64,000 nt of DNA from Pseudomonadota bacterium (GCA_029779435.1 JAKPAM010000171.1:124001-188000); one strand, 5' to 3'. Shown: positions 25,034 through 34,601, numbered from the stretch's first letter. Made by a program: numbers and translations. The notes: generated by a model not told the origin, from the sequence alone.

Positions 25034-25648
25034 TCACGGCGTCTGCCAGAACGTCCAGTGCGAGCGCGGCCGGCCGGGTTCGACGGCCGTCAGCGCGGCC
25101 ACCCGCTCGCAGCCTGCCTTGCTGCGGCGAGCCAGTTCGATGTACGAATCGGTGCCGGTGGCCTTGCCGTCCATCTGTGCCTGCGACAGCTCGCGCACGA
25201 CGCGCGCGGGGACGCCGGTGGCCAGCACCTTCGGCGGGATCTGGCCGCCGATCTTGACCAGCGACATCGCGCCGACGATCGCATAGGCGCCGACGACCGC
25301 GCGATCGAGGACGACGGCGTTCATGCCGACCAGCGCGTCATGGCCGATCCGGCAGCCGTGGATGACGGCGCCGTGGCCGATATGGCTCCGTTCCTCCATC
25401 ACGCAGTCGAAGTCGGGCAGCGAGTGGACGACGCAGTTGTCCTGCAGATTGGCCTCGGCGCGCAGCTCGATGCGGCCGAAGTCGCCGCGCAGCACGGCGC
25501 CGGCGCCGACGTAGCAGCGCGGGCCGATGATCACATCGCCGATCAGCACGACCGACGGGTGCACGTAGGCGCTCGGATCGATGACCGGCACCAGGCCTTC
25601 GAAGCTGTAGACCTGCGGCAAGGCGTCGATCGGGTTCGGGGCGTCCAT
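25034..25648 (-). CDS. Gamma-carbonic-anhydrase-like hexapeptide protein (PaaY/CaiE type)
   Basis: A 204-residue left-handed beta-helix protein. Hexapeptide repeats run from about residue 20 to 150, with His ligands in NCVVHSLPDFD, SHIGHGAVIHG and IGHDALVG, as in gamma-class carbonic anhydrases. The C-terminal helix (SYIELARRSKAGCERV) resembles PaaY. PaaY is a thioesterase that salvages CoA in phenylacetate degradation; no paa genes are in the window, so the role is open. The start is decided by an AGGAGG four bases before the ATG at 25648. Confidence 0.85.
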   Translation of the reverse strand: MDAPNPIDALPQVYSFEGLVPVIDPSAYVHPSVVLIGDVIIGPRCYVGAGAVLRGDFGRIELRAEANLQDNCVVHSLPDFDCVMEERSHIGHGAVIHGCRIGHDALVGMNAVVLDRAVVGAYAIVGAMSLVKIGGQIPPKVLATGVPARVVRELSQAQMDGKATGTDSYIELARRSKAGCERVAALTAVEPGRPRSHWTFWQTP

Positions 25649-25783
25649 GGGGACCTCCTGCGGGGACGTGTGGTATGGATGCATCGCGATTGTCGTCGAT
25701 CTGGCTGGCAACCGACCCGGCCGACGGGCCGGCCGTGTGCCGGCACCGCCCTCCGCCTGGGCCCCGCTGCTGTGATCTCCGTC

Positions 25784-25840
25784 CGATTCCCGGCTAATTC
25801 CCGGCCAATTCCCGGCCAATTCCCGGCCAATTCCCGACTC
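25784..25840. repeat. 11-bp phased tandem repeat between divergent genes
   Basis: About five copies of ccaattcccgg (first copies degenerate) in the 263-bp divergent region between the PaaY-like gene and serA. The unit length is one helical turn, putting an AATT on the same face each time. Confidence 0.85.
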
Positions 25841-25911
25841 GGGGCCGCGGGATTGCTTTTGCGTGGATCATTGCGGAACATGTGGAAGCCTCCACGCGCC
25901 TGTCCCCGACA

Positions 25912-27141
25912 ATGACGAAACCCTCGCTCGACAAAGCCAAGATCCGTTTCCTGCTCCTCGAAGGCGTGCATCCGTCCGCCGTCGAATCGCTGGCCGCCGC
26001 CGGTTATCAAAACGTCGAATCGCTGTCCGGTTCGCTGCCCGCGGACGAGCTGAAGCAGCGGATCGCCGACGTCCACTTCGTCGGCATCCGCTCGCGCACG
26101 CAACTGACCGCCGACGTGTTCGCGCACGCGCACAAGCTGGTCGCGGTCGGCTGCTTCTGCATCGGCACGAACCAGGTCGACCTGGACGCGGCCCGCGAGC
26201 GCGGCGTTGCGGTCTTCAACGCGCCGTATTCGAACACGCGTTCGGTCGCCGAGCTGGTGCTGGCCGAGTCGATCCTGCTGCTGCGCGACGTGCCGCGCAA
26301 GAACACGGTCGCGCATCGCGGCGGCTGGAACAAATCGGCCAGCGGCTCGTTCGAGATCCGCGGCAAGACGCTGGGCATCGTCGGCTACGGCTCGATCGGC
26401 ACGCAGTTGTCGGTGCTGGCCGAGGGCCTGGGCATGCGCGTGTGCTTCCACGACGTCGTCGACAAGCTGCCGCTGGGCAATGCGCGCCAGGTCGGCTCGC
26501 TGGCCGAGCTGCTGAAGATCAGCGACATCGTCACCCTGCACGTACCCGAGCTGCCGTCGACGAAGATGATGATCGGCCCCGAGGAGATCGCGCTGATGAA
26601 GCACGAATCGGTGCTGATCAATGCGTCGCGCGGCTCCGTCGTCGACCTGGACGCGCTGGCCGCCGCGCTGCGCGAGAAACGGCTGCTGGGCGCGGCGATC
26701 GACGTGTTCCCCGTCGAGCCGCGCACCAATGACGAAGCGTTCGTGACGCCGCTGATCGGCATGGAGAACGTGATCCTGACGCCGCACATCGGCGGCTCGA
26801 CGATCGAGGCGCAGGAGAACATCGGCCGCGAGGTCTCGGCCAAGCTGATCAAGTACAGCGACAACGGCACGTCGACGACCTCGGTCAACTTCCCCGAGGT
26901 GGCGCTGCCGGCCCACCCCGGCAAACATCGGCTGCTGCACATCCACCACAACGTGCCGGGCGTGCTGTCCGAGATCAACGGCATCTTCGCCAGCAATCAG
27001 ATCAACATCGCGTCGCAGTACCTGCAGACCAACGAGAAGATCGGCTACGTGGTCATCGACGTCGATGCCGAATACTCGGATCTGGCGCTCAAGAAGCTCA
27101 ACGAAGTCAAGGGCACGATCCGGACGCGCGTGCTGTTCTGA
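25912..27141 (+). CDS. serA: D-3-phosphoglycerate dehydrogenase SerA
   Basis: A 409-residue NAD-dependent dehydrogenase opening the serine pathway (3-phosphoglycerate to 3-phosphohydroxypyruvate). NAD-binding GYGSIGTQ is near residue 156, catalytic residues are in NASRGSVVD and PHIGGSTIEAQ, and a C-terminal ACT domain (about 335-409) should give feedback by serine. Length and ending match E. coli SerA (410 residues). The ATG at 25912 gives the family start; an upstream in-frame ATG adds ten poorly conserved residues. Confidence 0.96.
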   Translation: MTKPSLDKAKIRFLLLEGVHPSAVESLAAAGYQNVESLSGSLPADELKQRIADVHFVGIRSRTQLTADVFAHAHKLVAVGCFCIGTNQVDLDAARERGVAVFNAPYSNTRSVAELVLAESILLLRDVPRKNTVAHRGGWNKSASGSFEIRGKTLGIVGYGSIGTQLSVLAEGLGMRVCFHDVVDKLPLGNARQVGSLAELLKISDIVTLHVPELPSTKMMIGPEEIALMKHESVLINASRGSVVDLDALAAALREKRLLGAAIDVFPVEPRTNDEAFVTPLIGMENVILTPHIGGSTIEAQENIGREVSAKLIKYSDNGTSTTSVNFPEVALPAHPGKHRLLHIHHNVPGVLSEINGIFASNQINIASQYLQTNEKIGYVVIDVDAEYSDLALKKLNEVKGTIRTRVLF

Positions 27142-27225
27142 GGGAACCCGCGAACGGCTCGGCCCCGCCGGGCGCGCCTGCCGGGCGCGTCCGGTTCATT
27201 CACCGGTTCCGAGCGCCTTACCCGG

Positions 27226-28257
27226 TCACTCGGGCTTGATGTCCGCCTCGCGGATGATCTTCGACCATTTGGCGATCTCGGCGCGCAGGAAGCGCCCGAG
27301 ATCCTCGGGCGTGCCGGGCATCGGTTCGGCGCCGACTTTCAGCAGCCGGTCGCGCGTGGCCGGATCGTTCAGCACCTTGACCATGTCGGCGTTGACGCGG
27401 GCGACGACCTGCGCGGGCGTGCCGGCCGGCGCGACCAGCGCGGTCCACGAGTTCGATTCATAACCGGGCACGCCGGCCTCGGCGATCGTCGGCAGGTCGG
27501 GCATCAGCGCCGAGCGGGCCTTGGTCGAGATGCCCAGCGCGCGTATCTTGCCGGCCTTGATGTGCTCGGTGGCGGTCGGCGCGTCGCTGAACATCAGGTT
27601 GACCTGGCCGCCCAGCAGGTCGGCCATCGCCGGCGCGCTGCCCTTGTACGGGACGTGCAGCAGCTTGGTGCCGGTCATGCTCGCGAACAGTTCGCCGGCC
27701 AGGTGCGTGCCGCCGCCGATGCCGGACGAACTGTACGTCAGCTTGCCCGGGTTGGCCTTGGCATAAGCGATCAGCTCGGCGACGTTGCGTACCGGCAGCG
27801 ACGGATGCGCGACCAGGATGATCGGGAACACCGTGATCATCGCGACCGGCACGAAGTCCTTCTCGATGTCGTACGGCAGGTTGCCGCGCAGCGTCGGCAG
27901 GATCGCGTGGTGGATCGCCGGAAAGAAGAAGTTGTAGCCGTCGGCCGGCAGCTTGGCGGCCGCTTGCGCGCCGACGATTCCGCCGGCGCCGGCCTTGTTG
28001 TCGACGACGGCCGGCTGCTGCCACAGCGCTGCCGCCGCCTGGGTGACCGTACGGGCCGACACGTCGACCGGCCCGCCGGGCGGGAAGGGCACGACGAAGT
28101 TGATGGGCCGGGTCGGCCACGGATCGGCCGCACCCGCCGCGCCCGGCAGGCCCAGCGCGCCGCCGGCGGCCAGCAGGGCGGCGCCGAGCGACAGGCGCCG
28201 GCGCGCCGGAGAGGGAACGGCGCGAGCCGTGAGGCGGTAAGGCGAGGCAGGTTTCAT
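27226..28257 (-). CDS. Tripartite tricarboxylate transporter receptor (Bug family)
   Basis: A 343-residue periplasmic solute-binding protein. Signal peptide with RRRLSLGAALLAAGG and cleavage after AGAA; then the Bug signatures PINFVVPFPPGGPVDV, LVVDNKAGAGG (here VVDNKAGAGG) and YSSSGIGGGTHLAGELF. Substrate unknown; Bug proteins bind small carboxylates. No TctA/TctB membrane partners nearby, so it is an orphan receptor, as is usual in Alcaligenaceae. It is followed upstream by the MocR gene on the same strand after a 148-bp gap. Confidence 0.92.
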   Translation of the reverse strand: MKPASPYRLTARAVPSPARRRLSLGAALLAAGGALGLPGAAGAADPWPTRPINFVVPFPPGGPVDVSARTVTQAAAALWQQPAVVDNKAGAGGIVGAQAAAKLPADGYNFFFPAIHHAILPTLRGNLPYDIEKDFVPVAMITVFPIILVAHPSLPVRNVAELIAYAKANPGKLTYSSSGIGGGTHLAGELFASMTGTKLLHVPYKGSAPAMADLLGGQVNLMFSDAPTATEHIKAGKIRALGISTKARSALMPDLPTIAEAGVPGYESNSWTALVAPAGTPAQVVARVNADMVKVLNDPATRDRLLKVGAEPMPGTPEDLGRFLRAEIAKWSKIIREADIKPE

Positions 28258-28405
28258 GTCGAAGGATCCTGTCGAAGACGGGGTAATGGGGAGTGAGCCA
28301 GCATTCTAATGTCGCCGACCCATGACACCAGGTCTCGTCGATGCCGAGAGCGACCTCGCGACGAAGGGCGTCGAGCGCGGGTTCCGTCGCACGATTCGAT
28401 GCGCG

Positions 28406-29881
28406 TTATCCGCACGCCCGCCGCAGGAAGGTCCACAGCGCCGGCGCGTCGCAGTGCGCGACGTTGAACCGATACCACGCGCAGGGCGCGTCGTCGGTCA
28501 TGAAGAAGCTGCCGGGCGCGAGCCACACGCCGGCCGACGACGCGTCGGCCGCCAGCCTGGCGGGCGCGGTCCGGGTCGGCAGCCGCGCCCACAGGTACAG
28601 GCCCGCGCGCGGCCGGTGGAACAACTCGGCACCCAGCGCATCGAGCCGCGACTCGGCGTGCCGATGCGCGTCGGCGAGCCGCTCGCGCAGCGCGGCGACA
28701 TGGCGCGCGTGATGGCCTTCCAGCAGCACCTTGTGCACGATCCGCTCGGCGATCTCGGACGAGGTCAGGCCGACCGCCATCTTCATCCGGGCCAGCTCGG
28801 TGATCACCGACGGGTCGGCGGCCACGTAGCCGACGCGCAGCGAGGGCGCGATCGTCTTCGAGAAGCCGCCGATCAGGATCAGCCGGTCGAAGGCCGCCAT
28901 CGCCGCCAGTTGCGGCGCCTGCGCGCCGGCCAGCGGGCCGTAGATGTCCTCTTCGACGACCCACATGCCGTGATGCCGCGCGCAATTGAGCAGCCGGTGC
29001 GCGCACGCGGGCGTCAGCGTGACGCCGGTGGGATTCTGCAGCACGCTGTTGATGAACAGCACCTTGGGCCGTTCGTGCGCGGCGATCCGGTCCAGCGCCT
29101 CGACGTCCAGCCCGTCGACGGTCTTGGGCACGCCGACGACGCGCAGCCCGGCGAGCTTCAGGATCTGCAGCAGGTTGCAGTAAGCGGGTTCCTCGACCGC
29201 GACGACGTCGCCCGGGCGCAGCAGCAGCCGGGTGACCAGGTCCAGCGCCTGCGTGGCTCCCTGCGTCAGCAGCACGTGGCTCGTGTCGGTGGGCAATCCC
29301 GCCTGGCGCAGATGCTTGCCCAGGTATTCGCGCAGCCCTCCCCAGCCATAAGGATGGCCGTAGTGCGAGACCGGCAACGACGGCGTGCGGCTCAGGCTGC
29401 GCAGCGCCTGTTGCAGGCCGCCCAGGTTCGCCCAGCTTTCCGGCAGCCAGCCGCAGCCGGCCTTGATCGGAATCGAACGGTCGGCGAACACGTCCGACAG
29501 CAGCCATTCGGCGGTCAGCGCCGGCGGCGACCAGTGGTGCAGCGCCCGGTCGGAATCGCCGCTGCCGAACGCCGAGCCGGCACGGTCGGCAATGCCGCCG
29601 TCATCGCCGTCACCGCCCGTGCCCATGCCGGTGCCGCCGCCGTCGGCCACGCGATAGCCGGAGCCGCGCCGCGACGCCAGCACGCCCATCGACACCAGCC
29701 GGCCATACGCGTCGGCCACGGTGAACGTGCTCAGCCGGTGCTCGCGCGCCAACTGGCGGATCGACGGGAGGCGGTCGCCGGCGACGAGGCGGCGGTCGGC
29801 GACCCGGGCCGTGACGGCCCTGACGAGCTGGTCGACCAGCGCTGGTGCGCCGGGCTGGCGATCGAGACGGCAGTCGAGCAT
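28406..29881 (-). CDS. MocR-type GntR/aminotransferase transcriptional regulator
   Basis: A 491-residue regulator. An N-terminal GntR winged helix (about 1-75, RLPSIRQLAREHRLSTFTV) is joined by a Gly/Asp-rich linker to an aminotransferase fold I domain with PLP lysine in GGFSKTIAPSLRVGY. MocR proteins sense PLP or an amino compound and often control a divergent neighbour. Here the neighbour is an omega-aminotransferase starting 168 bp away, with paired direct repeats between them. The ATG at 29881 gives the full winged helix. Confidence 0.93.
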   Translation of the reverse strand: MLDCRLDRQPGAPALVDQLVRAVTARVADRRLVAGDRLPSIRQLAREHRLSTFTVADAYGRLVSMGVLASRRGSGYRVADGGGTGMGTGGDGDDGGIADRAGSAFGSGDSDRALHHWSPPALTAEWLLSDVFADRSIPIKAGCGWLPESWANLGGLQQALRSLSRTPSLPVSHYGHPYGWGGLREYLGKHLRQAGLPTDTSHVLLTQGATQALDLVTRLLLRPGDVVAVEEPAYCNLLQILKLAGLRVVGVPKTVDGLDVEALDRIAAHERPKVLFINSVLQNPTGVTLTPACAHRLLNCARHHGMWVVEEDIYGPLAGAQAPQLAAMAAFDRLILIGGFSKTIAPSLRVGYVAADPSVITELARMKMAVGLTSSEIAERIVHKVLLEGHHARHVAALRERLADAHRHAESRLDALGAELFHRPRAGLYLWARLPTRTAPARLAADASSAGVWLAPGSFFMTDDAPCAWYRFNVAHCDAPALWTFLRRACG

Positions 29882-29928
29882 GGGGCCGGCCGGTGGGAGC
29901 GGATATCAGCGGGGACGAGTAATCGAAC

Positions 29929-29962
29929 CAGTACGGTTGAGCAAAACTGATCAGTACGGTTG
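29929..29962. promoter_or_regulatory. Paired direct repeats, probable MocR operator
   Basis: The 11-mer cagtacggttg occurs at 29929-29939 and again, identically, at 29952-29962, start to start 23 bp, about two helical turns. It lies in the 168-bp divergent gap between the MocR gene and the aminotransferase. Two direct repeats about two turns apart are the known operator form for MocR regulators such as GabR. Assignment is inference. Confidence 0.65.
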
Positions 29963-30049
29963 GTCGAATCTTCTGCAACTGTACATGCTCGTCACCGAAC
30001 AGTCTGCCTAGACTGGTTGTGTCGCCATTCTTGCCTTCCCCTGCCCGCC

Positions 30050-31381
30050 ATGTCCAGCCAGCCCACCCCTCCCACCGATCTGTCGAACCTGTGGATGCCG
30101 TTCACGGCCAATCGCGCGTTCAAGCGCACGCCACGGCTGCTGGCCGGCGCGCAGGGCATGTACTACACGACGCCCGACGGCCAGTCCGTGCTCGACGGCA
30201 CGGCCGGCCTGTGGTGCGTGAACGCCGGCCACGGCCGCAAGGAGATCCGGGACGCGATCACGCGCCAGCTCGCAGTGCTCGACTACGCGCCGTCGTTCCA
30301 GCTCGGGCATCCGATCGGCTTCGAGGCCGCGACGCGCGTGGCGTCGATGATGCCCGCCGGTCTGGACCGCATCTTCTTCACGAACTCGGGGTCCGAGGCC
30401 GCCGACTCGGCGCTGAAGATCGCGCTCGCTTATCACCGCGCGCGCGGCGAGGCGCAGCGCACGCGGTTGATCGGCCGTGAGCGTGGCTATCACGGCGTCG
30501 GCTTCGGCGGCATGTCGGTCGGCGGCATCCCGGGCAACCGCAAGACGTTCTCGTCGAACCTGCTGCCGTCGGTCGACCACCTGTCGCACACTCACGACCT
30601 GTCGCACAACGCGTTCTCGCGCGGCCAGCCGGCCTGGGGCGCGCACATGGCCGATGAGCTGGAGCGGCTGCTGCAGTTGCACGATCCGTCGACGGTGGCC
30701 GCGGTGATCGTCGAGCCGCTCGCCGGGTCGACCGGCGTGCTGGTGCCGCCGCAGGGCTATCTCGAGCGGCTGCGCGAGATCTGCACGAAGAACGGCGTGC
30801 TGCTGATCTTCGACGAGGTGATCACCGCCTTCGGCCGCCTGGGCGCGGCGACGGCCAGCGAACGCTTCGGCGTCACGCCCGACCTGATCACGATGGCCAA
30901 GGCGATCAACAACGCCGCGGTGCCGATGGGTGCCGTCGCCGTGCGGCGCGAGGTCCACGATGCGGTCGTGCAGGCCGGCGCCGAGGGCACGATCGAACTG
31001 GCGCATGGCTACACGTATTCGGCGCATCCGCTGGCCGCCGCCGCCACGATCGCCACGCTGGACCTGTACCGGCAGACCCGTCTGTTCGAGCGCGCTCGCG
31101 AACTCGAGCCCGTGTTCGAACAGGCCGCGCATGCGCTGCGCGAGGCGCCCCACGTCATCGACGTGCGCAACCTGGGCCTGGTCGCCGGCATCGAGCTGGC
31201 GCCGCGCGACGGCGCGCCGGGCGCCCGCGCGGCCGAAGTGTTCGCCCGCTGCTTCGATGCGGGCGTGATGGTCCGCTACACCGGCGATACGCTGGCCTTC
31301 TCGCCGCCTCTGATCATCGAGGGCGAGCAGATCACGCAGTTGTTCGGGACCGTCGCCAAGGTGCTGCGCGAGGTGCGCTGA
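30050..31381 (+). CDS. Omega-amino acid--pyruvate aminotransferase (class III)
   Basis: A 443-residue PLP enzyme that transfers an omega-amino group (for example beta-alanine) to pyruvate. Class III signatures are present: TNSGSEAADSALKIA, ERGYHGVGFGGMSVGG, IFDEVITAFGRLG and the PLP lysine in TMAKAINNAAVPMG. Family start is LWMPFTANRAFK, so the ATG at 30050 is right. Divergent from and probably controlled by the MocR regulator. If beta-alanine is the substrate it would connect with pantothenate metabolism, whose panC gene in this window is broken. Confidence 0.94.
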   Translation: MSSQPTPPTDLSNLWMPFTANRAFKRTPRLLAGAQGMYYTTPDGQSVLDGTAGLWCVNAGHGRKEIRDAITRQLAVLDYAPSFQLGHPIGFEAATRVASMMPAGLDRIFFTNSGSEAADSALKIALAYHRARGEAQRTRLIGRERGYHGVGFGGMSVGGIPGNRKTFSSNLLPSVDHLSHTHDLSHNAFSRGQPAWGAHMADELERLLQLHDPSTVAAVIVEPLAGSTGVLVPPQGYLERLREICTKNGVLLIFDEVITAFGRLGAATASERFGVTPDLITMAKAINNAAVPMGAVAVRREVHDAVVQAGAEGTIELAHGYTYSAHPLAAAATIATLDLYRQTRLFERARELEPVFEQAAHALREAPHVIDVRNLGLVAGIELAPRDGAPGARAAEVFARCFDAGVMVRYTGDTLAFSPPLIIEGEQITQLFGTVAKVLREVR

Positions 31382-31473
31382 CCGCCGCCGCGAGACGGGA
31401 GCCACGGCGCGGAGGTCATGGCGCGGGAGTCATCGCGAGGGGCTCGCGGCGCGGGTCCCGGCGACGAGGGTGT

Positions 31474-32307
31474 TCAGTCCTGGCCGCCGAGACGATCGAT
31501 CAGGCGTCCGAACAACCGGCGCCGCAGCGGCGTCGGCCCGTTCGGCGTCCCGCGTATCGGCGTCAACGAGTCGATCTGCAGCAGCGTGAACTGGCCGCCC
31601 GGCTGCCAGCCGCCGGTGTCGATGTAGTGGACGTTGCCGAGCATGCGCGCCGCAGGCAGCGTGACGTGGCCATGCACGACCGCGCGCACGTTGGCGATCG
31701 GAATCGATCGATGCATCGCGAAACGCATCGGCATCCACAGGCAGCGCTTGCCGAGCGGACCGGCCGGGTCGAGCCGCGCCCAGTCGAACGCGCGTACGTG
31801 TTCCCAGTCGTGGAACGGACAGTCGGCGTGGATGCTGCCCACCACCCCGTCCGGCGTCTGCACCTCGATCGCGAACGGCAGGTCGCGCAGCCGCTCGCCG
31901 ATGCGCTGGCGCTGCTCGTCGTCCAGCCGCAGCAGCCAGTGCCCGCCGTGGCGCAGGAAATCGACCTCGCGGTACGGATCACCGAGCGCCGCGCGCCAGA
32001 TCATGAAGTCGTGGTTGCCGCAGATCGCGTGGAACCACGGCTGGTCGAGCCAGTCGAGCACCTGTTCGGATTCGGGGCCGCGATCGACCAGGTCGCCGAC
32101 CGAGAACAGCCGGTCGACCTGCTCATCGAACTGCACGGTATCCATCGCCCGGCGCAGCGCCGAGAAACTGCCGTGGATGTCGCCGACGAAGAAATCCCGG
32201 CCTCGCGCGTTGACGTCGAACCGCTGCAGCGCGCGGCTGGGCACGGGCGACGCCAGCCAGTCGGCATCGGGGTCGGCAACGTGCATGGGGGAGTCGAACG
32301 GATTCAT
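31474..32307 (-). CDS. Metallophosphoesterase (PrpA/PphA-like serine/threonine phosphatase)
   Basis: A 277-residue phosphatase of the PPP superfamily. Metal motifs in order: VGDIHGS (about 42-48), GDLVDRGPE (about 71-79), ICGNHDF, and HGHVTLP. The length exceeds E. coli PphA (218 residues), with extra C-terminal sequence. Cytoplasmic. It could be a protein phosphatase or a dinucleotide phosphatase; sequence alone does not decide. The ATG at 32307 is used; an earlier ATG adds unrelated residues. Confidence 0.88.
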   Translation of the reverse strand: MNPFDSPMHVADPDADWLASPVPSRALQRFDVNARGRDFFVGDIHGSFSALRRAMDTVQFDEQVDRLFSVGDLVDRGPESEQVLDWLDQPWFHAICGNHDFMIWRAALGDPYREVDFLRHGGHWLLRLDDEQRQRIGERLRDLPFAIEVQTPDGVVGSIHADCPFHDWEHVRAFDWARLDPAGPLGKRCLWMPMRFAMHRSIPIANVRAVVHGHVTLPAARMLGNVHYIDTGGWQPGGQFTLLQIDSLTPIRGTPNGPTPLRRRLFGRLIDRLGGQD

Positions 32308-32473
32308 CAACGGGATCGCGGCGGTCGCGCAACGGAAAAGCGCTGCGCGATCCGGCGCGTTGTCGAGACGAGGAGGTCTATAGTACAGCCCCCGGGGCAC
32401 GCCGATCCGCGGTCGTCGTCCTCGTCCTGTAAAGCCTCTCGTGTTTCCGAAGAGCCGCCGGTGCCGGCGGCGC

Positions 32474-33118
32474 TCACGCGCTTTTCTGCGGAACCCGGTA
32501 CAGGTAGATCTTCTTGCCGTTGACGATGGTCTCGCTGCTGGGCGGCCAATCCTCGCCGAAGTCGTGTTCGTGCGAAACCACCGGCGTGCCCGGCTTCAAC
32601 TGCGCCCACAGCCGGGGGCGCAGCTTGCGGTTGTAGTTCCACTTGAGGAACAGCGCGACGACGGTGGCATCGCGGAAATCGGCCTCGAACAGGTCGCCCT
32701 GGACGAAGCGCACCCGCTTGGCCACGCCCGCTTTCTTCGCGTTGGCCGTGGCTTCGGCGATTCGGTCGGGGTCGATGTCGATCCCCACGCCGCGCGCGCC
32801 GAACTTGCGGGCGGCCGCGATGACGATCCGCCCGTCGCCGCAGCCCAGGTCATAGACGACGTCCTTGCGGCCGACCTTGGCCAGCTCGAGCATCGCGTCG
32901 ACGATCTCGTCGGGCGTCGCGACGAAGTCCACCTCGAGTCCGAGCTTGTTCTTCGGATCGACCGGCGGCTTGCCGGGCGCCATGTCGCCGGGCACCGCAC
33001 GGCCGGGCAATGGGGTCGCGGCGCCCGGCGCCGCGGGCGTTTGGGCACGGGCGCTGCTGCCCAGCGCCGCGGCGGCGGTCAGGCCGGCTGCCCAGTGAAG
33101 GGTTCTTCTACGCTGCAT
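32474..33118 (-). CDS. SAM-dependent methyltransferase with N-terminal export leader
   Basis: A 214-residue protein. Residues 1-25 form a leader (RRR, hydrophobic run, cleavage at ARAQ), followed by a class I methyltransferase domain with VVYDLGCGDGRIVI (about 87-100) and GIDIDPDRIAEA. An exported SAM enzyme is odd because SAM is cytoplasmic; the leader may anchor it or it may have another ligand. AGGTG precedes the ATG. It lies five bases after the permease stop on the same strand. Confidence 0.85.
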   Translation of the reverse strand: MQRRRTLHWAAGLTAAAALGSSARAQTPAAPGAATPLPGRAVPGDMAPGKPPVDPKNKLGLEVDFVATPDEIVDAMLELAKVGRKDVVYDLGCGDGRIVIAAARKFGARGVGIDIDPDRIAEATANAKKAGVAKRVRFVQGDLFEADFRDATVVALFLKWNYNRKLRPRLWAQLKPGTPVVSHEHDFGEDWPPSSETIVNGKKIYLYRVPQKSA

Positions 33119-33123
33119 CGAAC

Positions 33124-34491
33124 TCACACCTCTTTCTGTTGGGAAGGAAAACCGGGCCGGCCGCGGTCGAGCGCCAGCAGCGCCGCGCCTGCCACCAGCA
33201 CGGCGGCGCCGAACCAGGCGCCGTTGCCGACGTACGCCAGGCTCGAATACAGCAGGTACGCGCAGGTGGCGATGAAGATCAACGGCGTGACCGGATACAG
33301 CGGTACGCGGAACGGCCGTCGCGTATGCGGGTCGCGCCGGCGCAGCACGAACAGGCCGATGCCGACCATCATGAAGAAGAACCAGAACACCGGCATCGTG
33401 TAGTTGACCATCGTCTCGATCCGGTCGGTGAACGCCCCGGCCACGACCAGCACCAGCGCGACGATGCCCTGCACGATCAGCGCGTTGCGCGGCGCGTCGC
33501 GCCGGTCGTCCCAGTGCCCGAGCCAGCCGAACGCGCGCCAGTCCCGGCCCAGCGCGTAGTTGGACCGTGCGCCGACCAGCACCGTCGCGTTGATCGACGT
33601 CAGCGACGAGATCGCGATGATCAGGCTGATCAGCTTGCCGCCCGCTTCGCCGAAGTGCCGCTGCAGCACGTCGGCCGCCGCGGTGGCGCTGCCGGCGAGG
33701 CCTTTCAGGCCCAGGCTGCGCACGTACGCGTAGTTGACCGCCAGGTACAGCACCGTCACGAGCAGCAGCGACGCCACCATCGCGATCAGGATGCTGCGCC
33801 GGTGCTTCAGTTCGGCCGACAGGTACGCACCCTCGTTCCAGCCGCCGAACGTGAACAGCACGAACAGCATCGCCCTCGGCGCGCCGACGGTCCACGACAC
33901 GGCGGACGCCGCGGCGTCGCCGCCGGCGGGCGGCACCGGCGCGGGAGGGGGGGCCAGCAGGATCGCGCCGGTGACGATGACGGCGACCAGCCCCAGTACT
34001 TCCAGCAGCGTCAGCAGCGACTGCGTCCCCTTGGTCTCGCGCAGCCCGGCCAGGTTGATGCCCGTCAGCGCCAGCGTGGCCAGCGCGGCCCATAGCGCCG
34101 ACGAGTTCGGGCCCAGCCGCAGCAGGTTCGACGCATAGTCGCCGAACGTATAGCCGAGGATCGCGATCGAGCCGCTGGTGATCACCGCGATGCGCGCCCA
34201 AGCGAACAGGAAGGACATCCGCCGCCCGAACGCCCGGGTCAGGAAGTGGTAGTCGCCGCCCGCGTCCGGATACGTGGTGGCCAGCTCGCAGTAGCACAGC
34301 GCGCCGATGATCGACACCACGCCGCCGGCCAGCCAGTACAGGTAGAACACCGCTTCGCTGCTGCTGTGGGACGCCACCAGCGACGGCAGCCGGAAGATCC
34401 CCGCCCCGATGACCAGCCCGGTGATGATCGCGATCGCGTCGAGGGTGCCGAGCAGGCGGCGAGGGTGGGCGTCGGTCACGGAGGCGCTCAT
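33124..34491 (-). CDS. APC-family amino acid permease
   Basis: A 455-residue inner-membrane transporter with about twelve hydrophobic segments. The APC signatures are GLVIGAGIFRLPS in helix 1, PDAGGDYHFLTRAFG and FTFGGWNEGAYLSAEL. Likely an amino acid/cation symporter of the LAT/YjeH-like group; substrate unknown. The start at 34491 precedes the first helix by a short cytoplasmic tail. Followed closely by the leader-bearing methyltransferase. Confidence 0.92.
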   Translation of the reverse strand: MSASVTDAHPRRLLGTLDAIAIITGLVIGAGIFRLPSLVASHSSSEAVFYLYWLAGGVVSIIGALCYCELATTYPDAGGDYHFLTRAFGRRMSFLFAWARIAVITSGSIAILGYTFGDYASNLLRLGPNSSALWAALATLALTGINLAGLRETKGTQSLLTLLEVLGLVAVIVTGAILLAPPPAPVPPAGGDAAASAVSWTVGAPRAMLFVLFTFGGWNEGAYLSAELKHRRSILIAMVASLLLVTVLYLAVNYAYVRSLGLKGLAGSATAAADVLQRHFGEAGGKLISLIIAISSLTSINATVLVGARSNYALGRDWRAFGWLGHWDDRRDAPRNALIVQGIVALVLVVAGAFTDRIETMVNYTMPVFWFFFMMVGIGLFVLRRRDPHTRRPFRVPLYPVTPLIFIATCAYLLYSSLAYVGNGAWFGAAVLVAGAALLALDRGRPGFPSQQKEV

Positions 34492-34601
34492 GGTGGACGT
34501 CTGAAGCGGGGAAGGGAGGGGGCGAGCCGGCGGCGTGGGGCGGCCGGCTGTCGGCATGCATTGCAGCGCCTTGCATTTTGCGACGTATCGACTGCCAAGG
34601 C

